From NCBI GenBank assembly GCA_910578085.1, contig CAJTPM010000003.1, forward strand, positions 118,635 through 182,634: a stretch of 64,000 nucleotides of DNA, read 5' to 3'. The notes below the pieces were generated by a model that was not told the origin of the DNA, did no database searches, and worked only from the letters and a program-made list of their open reading frames with translations. Source of the DNA: an uncultured Lachnospiraceae bacterium (lineage in GTDB: Bacteria; Bacillota; Clostridia; Lachnospirales; Lachnospiraceae). The translations under genes were made by a program, and so were the position numbers. This document shows positions 1-8,102 of the stretch, piece by piece. Positions within the stretch are counted from its first letter, which is position 1, and the number at the start of each line of letters is the position of its first letter.

Positions 1-1
1 T

Positions 2-688
2 ATTTTGATTACGAGTCTTTCCTCTGTGGAGGATGAGCAGCACGGACTGACACTGGGGGCAGTGGACTATATCACGAAACCATTCCATCCGTTGATTGTA
101 AAGGCCAGAGTTAATACACATATCAAGCTGTATAATTACCGAAGGCAGGTGGAGTATCAGTCAAGGATCGATCAGCTGACCGGGGTTGCGAACAGAAGGC
201 AGCATGATTATTACAGTGAGATCAAATGGAATGAAGCGGCACGTCTTCAGGTTCCATTCTCTATCTGCATGTTTGACATTGATCATTTTAAGATGTTTAA
301 CGATACTTTCGGACACCCTGCGGGTGATAAGGTTATCACGGCTGTGGCGAAAACGGCATCTTCCCTTTTGCAGCGCAGTACGGATTTTTTTGCCCGATAC
401 GGAGGAGAGGAATTTGTGGCATTCATGCTGGGGGATGATCCTGAAGCGGCATTTAACCATCTGGTAAAGATTCGGAAGGCAATAGAAGATCTGCATATAA
501 AGCATTCGGAGAACGTGTCTGAGTGGGTCACAGTCAGCATCGGAGGGATTACCATTATTCCTGAGGCAGGAAAATCTTATGAGTTCTATCTGAAAATTGC
601 GGACAGTATGCTGTATGATGCGAAAAATTCCGGAAGGAACAGGGTGGTCTGGACTGACAGAGGAAACAGGATATTACAGGAAGAATAA
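2..688 (+). CDS. Response regulator with GGDEF domain (5' partial), probable diguanylate cyclase
   Basis: The reading frame is open to the left edge, so the N-terminus lies outside the window. What remains starts in the last part of a receiver domain (the conserved switch lysine sits in YITKPFHP), followed by a short helix and a complete GGDEF domain with the intact active-site motif GGEEF (about residue 134 of the visible part). The family makes cyclic-di-GMP from two GTP in the cytoplasm, with activity set by phosphorylation of the receiver, as in PleD-type proteins. The cognate histidine kinase is not in the window. The gene ends in front of a strong terminator. The in-frame TTG at 5 is not a plausible start because it cuts the receiver domain. 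Confidence 0.9.
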   Translation: MLITSLSSVEDEQHGLTLGAVDYITKPFHPLIVKARVNTHIKLYNYRRQVEYQSRIDQLTGVANRRQHDYYSEIKWNEAARLQVPFSICMFDIDHFKMFNDTFGHPAGDKVITAVAKTASSLLQRSTDFFARYGGEEFVAFMLGDDPEAAFNHLVKIRKAIEDLHIKHSENVSEWVTVSIGGITIIPEAGKSYEFYLKIADSMLYDAKNSGRNRVVWTDRGNRILQEE

Positions 689-737
689 TGGGTTTTCAGA
701 ATTTGAGATAAAAGGATGTGGTGAAAGACGGGAAAGC

Positions 738-775
738 AAACGGGACAGTGGATAGATACTGTCCCGTTTTTTTAC
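738..775 (+). terminator. Rho-independent terminator of the GGDEF gene
   Basis: A 12-bp perfect stem (AAACGGGACAGT / ACTGTCCCGTTT) with a short loop runs into a seven-T tract. It lies 50 bp after the GGDEF stop and just before the 3' end of the convergent lysozyme gene, and may serve both directions. Confidence 0.9.
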
Positions 776-794
776 ACTGTGCAGTTCTGCGGTT

Positions 795-2561
795 TTATTG
801 TGCCGCTGCGGGTGCAGCAGGCGGCGTTACAAGAGTGGCGATACCGTTGGCATCACAGCTATACACAGCGTCACCGATAGCGAAGGGGGCATTTGCGACC
901 ACTCTGCCGTTTGCATCGAAGCATCTGGGTACACCACCGATCACAGCAACTTCATTGACCAGCCTGTGTCCGTCCGTCTCGGAAGTGCCGTATACGCCGT
1001 CAGCCTGGGGGATCAGCCCTTTTACCATGGAGCCGTCGGCAGGGGAGAAGTAGAAGGTGGTACCATCAATATTCTGCCAGCCGACCATCATTTTACCATT
1101 CTGATCAAAGAGATAGAGCTGCCCGTCAATATTCTGAAGACCTGTCACCATGCGGCCGTCCACTGTGTTAAAGTAATAGCGGTTTGTCATATCGCCGATG
1201 AAGCCTGTCTGCTGCATTCCCGTGTTGGGATCGAAGTAGAAGGTGGCGTCGCCGATTTTTACCATACCGATCTGCATCAATCCGTTTTCATTAAAATAGT
1301 AATTGGCATTTTCAATATTCTGCCAGCCTGTCACCATATGGCCGTCTACGGGCGTCAGATAGTAGCGGTTGGCGATATCGCCGAGCCATCCCTTTACCAT
1401 GGCCCCGTCAGCGGGATTATAGTAGAACCTGAGGCCGTTTACCTCCTGCCAGTCGGTCAGCATGCTGCCGGCGGTATTGAACAGATAGTCTTTGCCTTCA
1501 ATGGTCAGAGCACCTTTTACGAGATGTCCGTCCGCAGGGTACAGGTAGTGTCTGCCGGTCTCATCATTGAACCATCCGGTTACCATGCGGCAGCCGTTGT
1601 TTGCATCGTAGTAATACTGGTTGTCGGCAACCGTGATCCAGCCACCATGAATGCGTCCGGCTTCATCGAAATAGAAGCGGTCTTCCCCAAGCTGATTCTG
1701 TCCCACAAGGGCATGTCCGTCATCGGCCAGGTAATATGTGCCGGATTCATCGGTAAACCATCCGGTGTTCATGCGGCCCGTGGCATCCATATGATAACGA
1801 GCGTTATTATAATCCACCCAGCCGAACTGGATGCGGTAATCATTGTAGAAATATGTACCTTCGCCGCGCTGGGCAAATCCTACGGGAATGATCAGGTTAT
1901 GATAATCTTTGTACATATAATCGATATCCACATGGCCTGCCACGCCTGCCACGGAGCCGGTCTGGGAAGCCTGCCAGATGGCGTGTCCCGGAATATCACA
2001 GGAGTCGCCGTACTGTGCGATCCAGATATCGTAGCGAAGTCCCGGCGCAAAATGTTTGCGATAGAAATTGGTGCCGGTATAGACAATGGGATGATAGCCT
2101 GCGGAGGCGATCACATCGCAGAAGGCGTTAGCCATAGCCGTTACCGTAGCCGGATCCAGTTTTTTGTAGACGGAGTCCTCCACATCGAAGGCCACGGGAA
2201 AATTGATGTGGTATCCTTCGATCCACTGTAATACCAGGTTGGCCTCATTGACGGCGGCTTCCACGCTGTTTGCATAGGAATAGATATAAACGCCGGTTCG
2301 AAGTCCTGCGGCCTGAGCGCCTGCCACATTGGCGGCAAAAGCGGGATCAACGCCGCTCTTTGTGCTGCCGACTTTAATAAAGGTGTAGGAAACGCCGGAG
2401 GAGGGGACTGCGCCCCAGTTGATGGCTCCCTGATATTTGGAAACGTCGATGCCGAGAGCGGCTGCGTTTGCCGGAATAGCTGATGACAGCGAAATAACGG
2501 CGGCTAACATCAATGAAACCATTGTTTTCAGTAGACAGTGTGATTTTTTCTTTCTTGTCAT
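795..2561 (-). CDS. Secreted GH25 lysozyme with C-terminal cell-wall-binding repeats
   Basis: This 588-residue protein probably cleaves peptidoglycan glycan strands as a muramidase outside the cell. It has a basic N-terminus, a hydrophobic signal peptide ending near ANAA, then a GH25 domain (about residues 30-220) with IDVSKYQG at the first strand and the acidic FDVEDS motif carrying catalytic carboxylates. The remaining ~330 residues are about fifteen repeats of ~20 residues rich in G-W and Y-Y (for example MVTGWQNI), the choline/cell-wall-binding repeat family. The start at 2561 was chosen because AAGGAG lies 7 bases upstream and a signal peptide follows; a longer frame to 2741 has neither. 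It stands alone on the minus strand. The repeats show high internal similarity, so copy number could vary between strains. Confidence 0.93.
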   Translation of the reverse strand: MTRKKKSHCLLKTMVSLMLAAVISLSSAIPANAAALGIDVSKYQGAINWGAVPSSGVSYTFIKVGSTKSGVDPAFAANVAGAQAAGLRTGVYIYSYANSVEAAVNEANLVLQWIEGYHINFPVAFDVEDSVYKKLDPATVTAMANAFCDVIASAGYHPIVYTGTNFYRKHFAPGLRYDIWIAQYGDSCDIPGHAIWQASQTGSVAGVAGHVDIDYMYKDYHNLIIPVGFAQRGEGTYFYNDYRIQFGWVDYNNARYHMDATGRMNTGWFTDESGTYYLADDGHALVGQNQLGEDRFYFDEAGRIHGGWITVADNQYYYDANNGCRMVTGWFNDETGRHYLYPADGHLVKGALTIEGKDYLFNTAGSMLTDWQEVNGLRFYYNPADGAMVKGWLGDIANRYYLTPVDGHMVTGWQNIENANYYFNENGLMQIGMVKIGDATFYFDPNTGMQQTGFIGDMTNRYYFNTVDGRMVTGLQNIDGQLYLFDQNGKMMVGWQNIDGTTFYFSPADGSMVKGLIPQADGVYGTSETDGHRLVNEVAVIGGVPRCFDANGRVVANAPFAIGDAVYSCDANGIATLVTPPAAPAAAQ

Positions 2562-2771
2562 ATAAGATCTCCTTGGTGTATAAATTGATAAACTTGTGTA
2601 CTTGTGTGCCGCCCTCTCATCCGGGAGCCGGCAACAGCGCCTGATACTATTTTGAAGTGCGTTTGTATCGGGATTGTATCTTTTATGCCACAGGTTAAAG
2701 TGTAACATATTCTTTTCTTTGGGGCAAGGGGGCGGGTGCATGTCTCACAATAAACGTATAAATGTGTTTGG

Positions 2772-3278
2772 AGGTGAAGGGAAAAGTTAAATTCCACTTG
2801 AATTATTGTGGAAATTACCCTTACAGTTTGCTTTAATAGACATATCCGGCTTTGCCTTCGTGAAAGGCTGGTGACCGATATGTCGAATACTAATATGAAA
2901 AACTGGAAGCCTTTGGGATCCGCCAGATTCAAAAACAAAACATTATTCTGAAACCTTATTTATTGAAGGCGCACAACGAATAACGGAAGCTACAGTAAAG
3001 ATAAAAAGCAACAGGCATTGCCGGATATTCCAACTACATAATTTTATTCCCCAAGTGGACTTCAGTCCTACACCCACTAAATGTTCGCCTGTCGCCCGCT
3101 TTTTTTGTATGCCGGAAAATAGTATCCTCAAAACATAATAAATGCCTGCTGCATATCTATTGTAACAGCAAATTCTCTTTTTGGCACCATTTTTATAAAA
3201 AAGACCGCTTTCTGTAAGGGTAAAATCTACTCCCACTGAAAGCGGTTTGGAAGTGGAATTTAACTTTTCACTTCACCT
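2772..3278. mobile_element. Putative non-autonomous (MITE-like) element with terminal inverted repeats and target duplication
   Basis: The ends are 28-bp inverted repeats with one mismatch (2772-2799 against 3251-3278; both read AGGTGAAG...CCACTT inward). They are flanked by an 11-bp direct repeat, AAATGTGTTTG, at 2760-2770 and 3279-3289, as expected for a target-site duplication. A second inverted pair (TTACCCTTACAG near 2815; CTGTAAGGGTAA near 3210) lies further in, and the right part holds another stem (ACCGCTTTC / GAAAGCGGT). No recognisable transposase is encoded: the short minus-strand frames inside match no family I know. It sits between the lysozyme gene and the promoter of the acyltransferase gene. 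The spacer 2562-2771 otherwise holds only the lysozyme's ribosome site and an unidentified promoter. Confidence 0.7.
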
Positions 3279-3313
3279 AAATGTGTTTGAACTAGGTATG
3301 GGGTGTCAATGGA

Positions 3314-3342
3314 TTGACAACATTTTTTCTGTTTGATACAAT
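3314..3342 (+). promoter_or_regulatory. Sigma-A promoter of the acyltransferase operon, with overlapping palindrome
   Basis: TTGACA (3314-3319), a 17-bp spacer, and TACAAT (3337-3342). The -35 box is the right half of a palindrome, TGTCAAT-GG-ATTGACA (3304-3319), which could be an operator. The inserted element ends only 25 bp upstream. Confidence 0.75.
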
Positions 3343-3383
3343 GTTTCATGTTGCTTGCGGTTAAGCCTGTCAGAGGTAATGTG

Positions 3384-4772
3384 ATGTCACTGATTTCATT
3401 TCCTTATATTATTTTTTTACCAATGGTAGTACTGATCAATTTTTTGCTTCCTCGTCAGAAGAGGTATATCTGGCTATTTTTGGCGGGCTATTTTTTCTAT
3501 CTTTCCAATGATATACGGTATGCTGTCGGTTTGCTTTTCTGTACTGTAACGACTTATGTTGCAGGACTGTTGGCGGAAAGTGGGAAGGAAGTCAGAAAAA
3601 AAGCAATTCTTGTATTGTGCATTTTTCTTAATATTCTTGTATTGTTTCTTTTCAGAAACTTCTCAGCCCGGCTGGGTTTTGTGCCTGTAGGATTCTCTTT
3701 TTATATGATTCAATCTTTAGGATATTTGATCGACGTATACAGAAGACGGATCCCCGCAGAGAAAAACCCTGTGAGATACGCTGTGTTTGTGTCCTTTTTT
3801 CCAATAATTCTGTCCGGACCTATTCAGCGGGGAACGGGTTTGCTGCAGCAATTAAGAGAAGGCAGGGACTTTGATTATGACAGAGCTCATTCAGGATTGT
3901 ATTATCTGCTGTGGGGGTACCTGTTGAAACTTGTTATGTCAGACAGACTGGGAGCATTGGTTAGTTTTGCTTATGACAGATATGAGACGATGCCGGGGGC
4001 AGTCATGCTGTGGGCAACGATGCTGTATGCCATACAGCTATACTGTGACTTTGCGGGATACAGTGCTCTGGCGATTGGTACAGGACGATTGCTTGGGTTT
4101 GATTTGCAGGAGAATTTTTTACAGCCGTATTTTGCCGGTTCCATCAAAGAGTTTTGGAATCGCTGGCATATCAGTCTTTCTACCTGGTTGCGGGATTATA
4201 TCTATATTCCTCTTGGAGGAAACAAAAAAGGACAGATCAGAAAGTACCTGAATCTGATGGCAACATTTCTGGTCAGCGGGTTATGGCATGGTGCAGGATT
4301 CAGTTTTCTGATCTGGGGTGGTTTGCATGGCATATATCAGATCATGGGAGATATGTTGTCTTTTTCAAAGGTTGAAAAAACGAGAGGGTTAATATGTCGT
4401 ATGGCGGGTAGTTTTGTTACTTTTGTGCTGGTGGATTTCGCCTGGATATTTTTCAGGGCGGATTCGGCTGAACAGGGTGTTTTTATTGTGCAGAGTATTT
4501 TTTCCCGTTTTGGTTTTAAGGAGATGACTTACTATGGTTATTATCTGCTGGGTGGAAGTCGGCTGAATCTTTTGCTGTTGCTAATGGGAATAGTAATCGT
4601 CTTTTTAGTGGATTTTATTCATGAAAAGAAATTGACTGTGGAAAAATTGGCGGCTAAATTGTCTATTGGTGTTCGATGGATATTATATATTGTTTTAACA
4701 CTTCTTCTTCTGTTTGTGGTTGTTCGTTGTTATGGCCAGGCGGCGTCAACTTTTATTTATGAAAGATTTTGA
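3384..4772 (+). CDS. MBOAT-family membrane O-acyltransferase (AlgI/DltB-like)
   Basis: A 462-residue polytopic membrane protein of the MBOAT family. Family members move acyl groups, usually acetyl, across the membrane onto surface polymers. Two family signatures are clear: NRWHISLSTWLRDY near residue 260 and the near-invariant active-site histidine in LWHGAGF (about His302). Start 3384 has AGAGGT six bases upstream; an upstream ATG at 3333 lies inside the promoter -10 region and has no ribosome site. The next gene starts about 30 bases after the stop and encodes an SGNH-like protein, the usual periplasmic or extracellular partner in AlgI/AlgX-type and DltB/DltD-type systems, so the two probably acylate a wall or capsule polymer together. 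The substrate cannot be read from sequence. Confidence 0.9.
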   Translation: MSLISFPYIIFLPMVVLINFLLPRQKRYIWLFLAGYFFYLSNDIRYAVGLLFCTVTTYVAGLLAESGKEVRKKAILVLCIFLNILVLFLFRNFSARLGFVPVGFSFYMIQSLGYLIDVYRRRIPAEKNPVRYAVFVSFFPIILSGPIQRGTGLLQQLREGRDFDYDRAHSGLYYLLWGYLLKLVMSDRLGALVSFAYDRYETMPGAVMLWATMLYAIQLYCDFAGYSALAIGTGRLLGFDLQENFLQPYFAGSIKEFWNRWHISLSTWLRDYIYIPLGGNKKGQIRKYLNLMATFLVSGLWHGAGFSFLIWGGLHGIYQIMGDMLSFSKVEKTRGLICRMAGSFVTFVLVDFAWIFFRADSAEQGVFIVQSIFSRFGFKEMTYYGYYLLGGSRLNLLLLLMGIVIVFLVDFIHEKKLTVEKLAAKLSIGVRWILYIVLTLLLLFVVVRCYGQAASTFIYERF

Positions 4773-4801
4773 AGGAGTGGCGCCTGGATGGGAGGAATAG
4801 T

Positions 4802-5728
4802 ATGAAAAAACTTTTTAGGAAAGGATTTCTTTTTTCTGGGATCGTTTGTTTTTTCTGTGTGGCATTTGTGTTTTTATCTATGCGGGAACCATACAGAGGG
4901 GTTATAGCCAAATGGACAGACAGCGAAGAGTTTATGGATGCAAGTGGAATGTTGCCTTATTTTGAGCAGGTTAGAACGTCTGATCAAACAACACAGTTAG
5001 TTATTGGCGACAGTATCTGCAGACAGATGTTTGCAGGATTAAGTGAGTACAATCCTCAGATGAGTATTCAGGCGACAAATGCAGCGCTTATGATAACTGG
5101 CCAGTATTTACTGGCAGAAGAGTATCTGAAAGCACATCCTGAGGCTACAGATGTCTTTTTGGTAATGCATCCTGTGGCAATTACAAGGACCTTTGATACA
5201 GAGTGGGGATATCGCTATGGTGTTATGACTTATGCAGAAACAGATACAATCAGCTATCTGGATGAAAATACTCTGGATGATATGGCAGATGTGTATGGTC
5301 GTTTTTTTATGAAAAAAGAGGTTGTGAATGTGATAGAGAATTCGCCAATGATGCGAAAGCTGTACCTGAGTTATATCAATATCAACAAAAGTGATTATGT
5401 GCAGAGTTCTCCTTTTGAAATAGCAGACCAGTATGTCAGAAATTTATATGATTTATGTGAGGAGAACGGTGTGGAATTACATGTATATGCTTCGCCGGTA
5501 TCCGAGACTTTCAGGGAGCAGACAGAGGAGCTTGAAAAAGCCTATGATATAACCTGGATGAGTACCTGTTATCCGGATTTTTTCCAGAATATTTTGTATT
5601 ATCCGGATGAATGGTCCGAAGATACAAGTCATTTCAGCGGGGAACATGCCGAGAGGGAAGAACTGAATAAAATTATTGATATCGCTTATGAGGGAACTGT
5701 ACTGCTTGAAAATTTGAGGAAAAATTAA
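4802..5728 (+). CDS. Membrane-anchored SGNH-like protein, partner of the MBOAT acyltransferase
   Basis: A 308-residue protein with one N-terminal membrane segment (about residues 8-27) and an extracytoplasmic domain. IGDSICRQMF (GDS motif, nucleophile serine) and a late DTSHFSGEHA (Asp...His) fit the SGNH/DltD/AlgX-type arrangement. In known pairs the MBOAT protein delivers the acyl group and the SGNH-like protein transfers it to the polymer. GGAGG stands 6 bases before the ATG at 4802; the frame is open further upstream but without a ribosome site. Overall similarity to named SGNH proteins is weak, so the fold call rests on these motifs, the topology and the neighbour. Confidence 0.72.
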   Translation: MKKLFRKGFLFSGIVCFFCVAFVFLSMREPYRGVIAKWTDSEEFMDASGMLPYFEQVRTSDQTTQLVIGDSICRQMFAGLSEYNPQMSIQATNAALMITGQYLLAEEYLKAHPEATDVFLVMHPVAITRTFDTEWGYRYGVMTYAETDTISYLDENTLDDMADVYGRFFMKKEVVNVIENSPMMRKLYLSYININKSDYVQSSPFEIADQYVRNLYDLCEENGVELHVYASPVSETFREQTEELEKAYDITWMSTCYPDFFQNILYYPDEWSEDTSHFSGEHAEREELNKIIDIAYEGTVLLENLRKN

Positions 5729-5892
5729 TTCTGCTTTAACTGATAATAAAGGGATACAAAACATACATTAAAGTATTCTTCCCTCTGTACTGTATATGGA
5801 CAAGGATAATCCCCGGGTTTTCAGTTGTTATGAAAGAACTGTATCAGATACTGGTTTTATCGGGTGCTTTTCCGAACATATTAACATTTTCC

Positions 5893-5920
5893 TTGCAATT
5901 TCTATATCTCATGTTATAAT
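5893..5920 (+). promoter_or_regulatory. Probable promoter of the phosphatase-kinase pair
   Basis: TTGCAA (5893-5898), a 16-bp spacer, and TATAAT (5915-5920), about 130 bp before the phosphatase start. The rest of the AT-rich 5729-6050 gap shows no gene; a frame open from 5796 lacks a ribosome site and any family match. Confidence 0.6.
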
Positions 5921-6050
5921 CAGTTTATCTGAAAATCTTTTTAATCTCAAAGTTATCTGTAAAAGTCATTTGATCTTAAAATTGTATTACCGCAATTTTT
6001 ATCCAGATAGTTTATATTTATTTTTTATAAGAACTGGAAAGGAAGGATTT

Positions 6051-6872
6051 ATGGTTTCATCATTCTATTATGACAAAGGGAATTTTGCGCCCTCACAGCA
6101 GGATGCCCTTGTTCTGGAAGTGGCTGTCCTTGGAAGAAGAGAGGCTGCCCTTCTTGTGGTATGCGATGGAATAGGCGGTCTGAGAGAGGGCGAGTATGCC
6201 AGCAGTTACGTCACGATGCGACTTCGAAGCTGGTTTTATGAGGTGTATTTGAGATGCAGAAAAAGAGGGTATGGATGGAGACGGGTACAGAGGGATTGTA
6301 TCGGCATACTGTATGACTGCAACCAATATCTGCAACGTTATGGGGCAGAACGTGGGATCAGACTTGGAACAACGATGACGATGGTATTGCTGCAGGGAAG
6401 GCGCTTTTTCAGTTGGGCAAAGGCACCATTGTTTGTGAAATATCAGCTCTTTCATATGGGAGACAGCAGGGCTTACCACCTGGGGAAATGGTGTCAGAGG
6501 CTGACAGAAGATGATAGTTGCGGGGACAATATGTTATGCAGGTGTGTCGGCAGTTTCTCCTGGCAGGATGTGCAGAAAAGGCAGGGACATCTGTGGCCGG
6601 GGGAAAGGATTTTATTGTGCAGTGATGGGTTCTGGCGGCGGCTGGAAGAGACGGAGATGGCGGAGAGTCTGGGAAACAGGGGAAGAACCTGGCGGAGCTT
6701 AAGGCTATCGGAGGAGCAGATGAAGAAAAGGTTGCGGAAGCTGGGGGATGCAGCGAGAGCGCGGGGAGAGAAAGATAATCAGGCGGCGGTGATCGTGGGT
6801 ATGGAAGGAATAGTACACAGCGGAAAGGCATATGCGGCAGATGAAAGGAAACAGAAAAGACATGTGCAATAA
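6051..6872 (+). CDS. PP2C-family protein serine/threonine phosphatase
   Basis: A 273-residue soluble protein carrying the PP2C metal-site series in order: VCDGIGG (DGxGG), GTTMT, HMGDSRAY, LCSDGF and a final DNQAA (DN motif). These residues hold the two catalytic Mn/Mg ions, so the enzyme should be active. It probably reverses phosphorylation by the kinase encoded directly downstream, as PrpC does for PrkC. AAAGGAAGG lies 5 bases before the ATG. The spacing within the middle of the domain is longer than in PrpC, and the C-terminus is rich in Arg and Lys. The pair is not next to the rsgA/rpe genes that usually flank prpC-prkC, so this is probably a second, accessory signalling pair. Confidence 0.88.
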   Translation: MVSSFYYDKGNFAPSQQDALVLEVAVLGRREAALLVVCDGIGGLREGEYASSYVTMRLRSWFYEVYLRCRKRGYGWRRVQRDCIGILYDCNQYLQRYGAERGIRLGTTMTMVLLQGRRFFSWAKAPLFVKYQLFHMGDSRAYHLGKWCQRLTEDDSCGDNMLCRCVGSFSWQDVQKRQGHLWPGERILLCSDGFWRRLEETEMAESLGNRGRTWRSLRLSEEQMKKRLRKLGDAARARGEKDNQAAVIVGMEGIVHSGKAYAADERKQKRHVQ

Positions 6873-6907
6873 ATAGTTAAGAGAAGCGGAAAGGAAGGCG
6901 GAAGCGG

Positions 6908-7942
6908 ATGAAAGAGGAAAACTGCGGAAAAAGAGGGTGGGAGGAAATATTCTGCCAGACCTGCATCTGGTCTGAAAGATATGAGATAAAAGAGATTCTG
7001 GGAGTGGGAGGGACGGGAAAGGTATATCTGGCATGGGATATCAGGTTGGAACGTTTTGTGGCAATCAAAATTCTGGAACAGGTGACAGAACAGTTTCAAG
7101 AAGAGATTGGGGTGCTCAGAAAACAGAGCCTTTGGATGCTGCCGGCAATTTATGATGCCTGGATAGAAGAAAATAAAACGGGTGTTATTGTAATGGAATA
7201 TGTGGAAGGACAGAATTTGAAAGAATATCTGGCAATGCACAGACAGACTCCGGAGAGGCAGATTTATAAGTGGGGATTGCAGTTAGGGATCTTTTTAGTG
7301 AGACTTCACAGTGAAAATCCTAAAATATTATATCGTGATTTAAAACCAGAAAATATTATAGTGCAGCCGGATAAAACTTTACGGCTGGTGGATGTGGGAG
7401 CGGCAATAAGACTTGAGACGGCAGAAATTTGCGGGCATGAAAGAGTGGGTACCTGTGGATATGCTGCTCCGGAACAGTGGGAGGGAAAAGTGGTGGATGA
7501 GCGGGCGGATATTTACGGGTTGGGCGCTGTACTGTATGCCGTGACAGAAGGGGAGGAAAAACTGAGAAACGTTGTGGTATCGAAAAATATCATGGAGCAT
7601 GGCTCAGGGCCAATTGGAATGATGCGGGTGATAAGGCGCTGTCTGCAGAGGGAGCCGGAGAGGCGCTATGCTACGGCGGAGGCTTTTCTGGCAGATTGGA
7701 AACGATATAAACGGGAAGGCAGTGGAAAAGTCTTTCTGATGCAGGCAGAAAGCATGCTTCGTTATGGATTTCTTTATGGAGCGGTGTATGTTGTGTGGTA
7801 CAGAGTGGAGTTTCTGCCTTTGGGCTGGCGGTTTATAGAAGGATATCTATTATTGAAAGCAGTGGAATGGATATATTGTAAGCAGACCGAAAAATGGGAA
7901 CAGAGAAAATCGGTATGGTGCAGAGGGTGGCACATGTGGTAA
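6908..7942 (+). CDS. Hanks-type serine/threonine protein kinase with C-terminal membrane segments
   Basis: A 344-residue kinase. Visible motifs are the glycine loop GVGGTGKV (32-39), Lys54 in VAIKIL, catalytic YRDLKPEN (Asp144), DVG in place of DFG (162-164), GYAAPEQW and ADIYGLG. All catalytic residues are present; the HRD histidine is Tyr and the DFG phenylalanine is Val. After the kinase domain (to about residue 275) come two likely membrane-associated segments (about 285-325) and a short basic tail. There are no PASTA repeats, so it does not look like a PrkC muropeptide sensor. It sits 35 bp after the PP2C gene and is presumably co-transcribed. Substrates are unknown; the acyltransferase pair upstream is a possible client only by position. 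Confidence 0.88.
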   Translation: MKEENCGKRGWEEIFCQTCIWSERYEIKEILGVGGTGKVYLAWDIRLERFVAIKILEQVTEQFQEEIGVLRKQSLWMLPAIYDAWIEENKTGVIVMEYVEGQNLKEYLAMHRQTPERQIYKWGLQLGIFLVRLHSENPKILYRDLKPENIIVQPDKTLRLVDVGAAIRLETAEICGHERVGTCGYAAPEQWEGKVVDERADIYGLGAVLYAVTEGEEKLRNVVVSKNIMEHGSGPIGMMRVIRRCLQREPERRYATAEAFLADWKRYKREGSGKVFLMQAESMLRYGFLYGAVYVVWYRVEFLPLGWRFIEGYLLLKAVEWIYCKQTEKWEQRKSVWCRGWHMW

Positions 7943-8102
7943 AATTGGTATTTAAGAGAAAATAGATCAAAACGGTATTGGGGAAAAAGCGATTTAAAAG
8001 CAAATAGAACGTCAGCACATTGAAATGTGAAGCAATATTTGATAATATGACTTAAGGGAAAATGAATAGAGGGAAAGTCGTGTTTTTTGGGGAGAATAAG
8101 AA

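Noticed and set aside
798..2231. Long plus-strand open frame (477 codons) opposite the lysozyme gene
   Set aside because: It is a shadow of the repeat-rich lysozyme: no ribosome site, no family, and the minus-strand frame has clear GH25 motifs.
2943..3236. 97-codon minus-strand frame inside the inverted-repeat element, possible transposase fragment
   Set aside because: No ribosome site, no catalytic motif and no recognisable similarity; kept only as part of the element.
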